Assembly: GCA_030407085.1 (NCBI GenBank) | Contig: CM059582.1 | Location: 93,565,001 to 93,629,000, forward strand | Reading direction: 5' to 3' | DNA from: Trichopria drosophilae | Taxonomy: Eukaryota > Arthropoda > Insecta > Hymenoptera > Diapriidae | DNA: 64,000 nt | Part shown: piece by piece, positions 63,781-64,000 of the stretch | Numbering within the stretch: position 1 is the first letter of the stretch | Layout of the letters: the number at the start of each line of letters is the position of its first letter | The notes under the pieces: generated by a model | The model's input: only the letters and a program-made list of their open reading frames with translations | Database searches by the model: none | What the model was told of the DNA's origin: nothing | Translations under genes and position numbers: made by a program

Positions 63781-64000
63781 CATTGTATACGGGCGATTAA
63801 TTCTGCGAAAGTTATTTTGTGCGTTTGCCTCATTGGCAATTTTATGCTAAAAAAAGCCAATATCTGTGCGACCATAAGAATGATTGGGATTAGCACGAGT
63901 CAACAAAATGTAAGTACTAGTGCCTTACTACCAAAATCTCTCCCGGAGCAATCGCCACTTGCTCCGAGCGACCGATTCAAATAAACGCTATTGTTATTTT

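Overview
The window is eukaryotic and AT-rich, and almost all of it is transposable-element DNA. The element mix (BEL/Pao and Ty3/gypsy LTR retrotransposons, jockey/CR1-like LINEs with short-repeat tails, a tRNA-derived SINE, long foldback DNA transposons) fits an insect. A hymenopteran such as an ant is my best guess, from family resemblance only. I found no host protein-coding gene, no rRNA and no complete tRNA. It reads as a nested, heterochromatin-like TE cluster.

Layout: 1-530, 3' end of a hAT transposase. 2.83-7.64 kb, a complete minus-strand Ty3/gypsy element (Gypsy-1: short LTRs, Gag-PR-RT-RH and IN reading frames) inactivated by two TAG codons. 8.24-12.65 kb, a large foldback repeat (B) holding a second foldback element (C), which holds a small palindromic element (D). 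12.9-15.5 kb, a direct repeat, a TA-flanked MITE and eleven copies of a short GTCCYGATAARATAC motif. 18.7-19.4 kb, a SINE with a 15-bp target duplication. 20.3-24.6 kb, a 5'-truncated BEL/Pao element broken by frameshifts. 24.6-33.3 kb, foldback elements placed end to end (F, G, H with a nested SINE, I with a broken transposase, J). 33.66-45.89 kb, a long-LTR gypsy-type endogenous retroelement (Gypsy-env) inserted in a second copy of repeat B. 47.9-55.85 kb, an AT-rich tract carrying two LINEs. 55.85-62.85 kb, a BEL/Pao element with LTRs, one frameshift and three in-frame stops. 63.3-64 kb, a gypsy pol fragment.

The most interesting unit is Gypsy-env. It has canonical TGT...ACA LTRs, a 4-bp AGAA target duplication, a tRNA-Ser-type primer site and a polypurine tract. 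It has lost gag, the protease active site and most of RNase H. It keeps an uninterrupted 657-codon membrane glycoprotein gene of mononegavirus/chuvirus-like (not baculovirus-F-like) appearance, with a splice acceptor just upstream. It also carries an unrecognised ORF with a Cys-rich zinc-ribbon-like C-terminus between pol and env. Each LTR holds four tandem inverted-repeat units whose stems differ by matching changes on both sides.

The open reading frames belong to separate selfish elements, not to a host pathway. Within each element the genes follow the usual logic: Gag and polymerase for retrotransposition, a glycoprotein for possible cell-to-cell transfer, transposase for cut-and-paste. 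Most copies are visibly dead. The longest intact frames are the Gypsy-env glycoprotein, the LINE ORF1 and the LINE RT segment.
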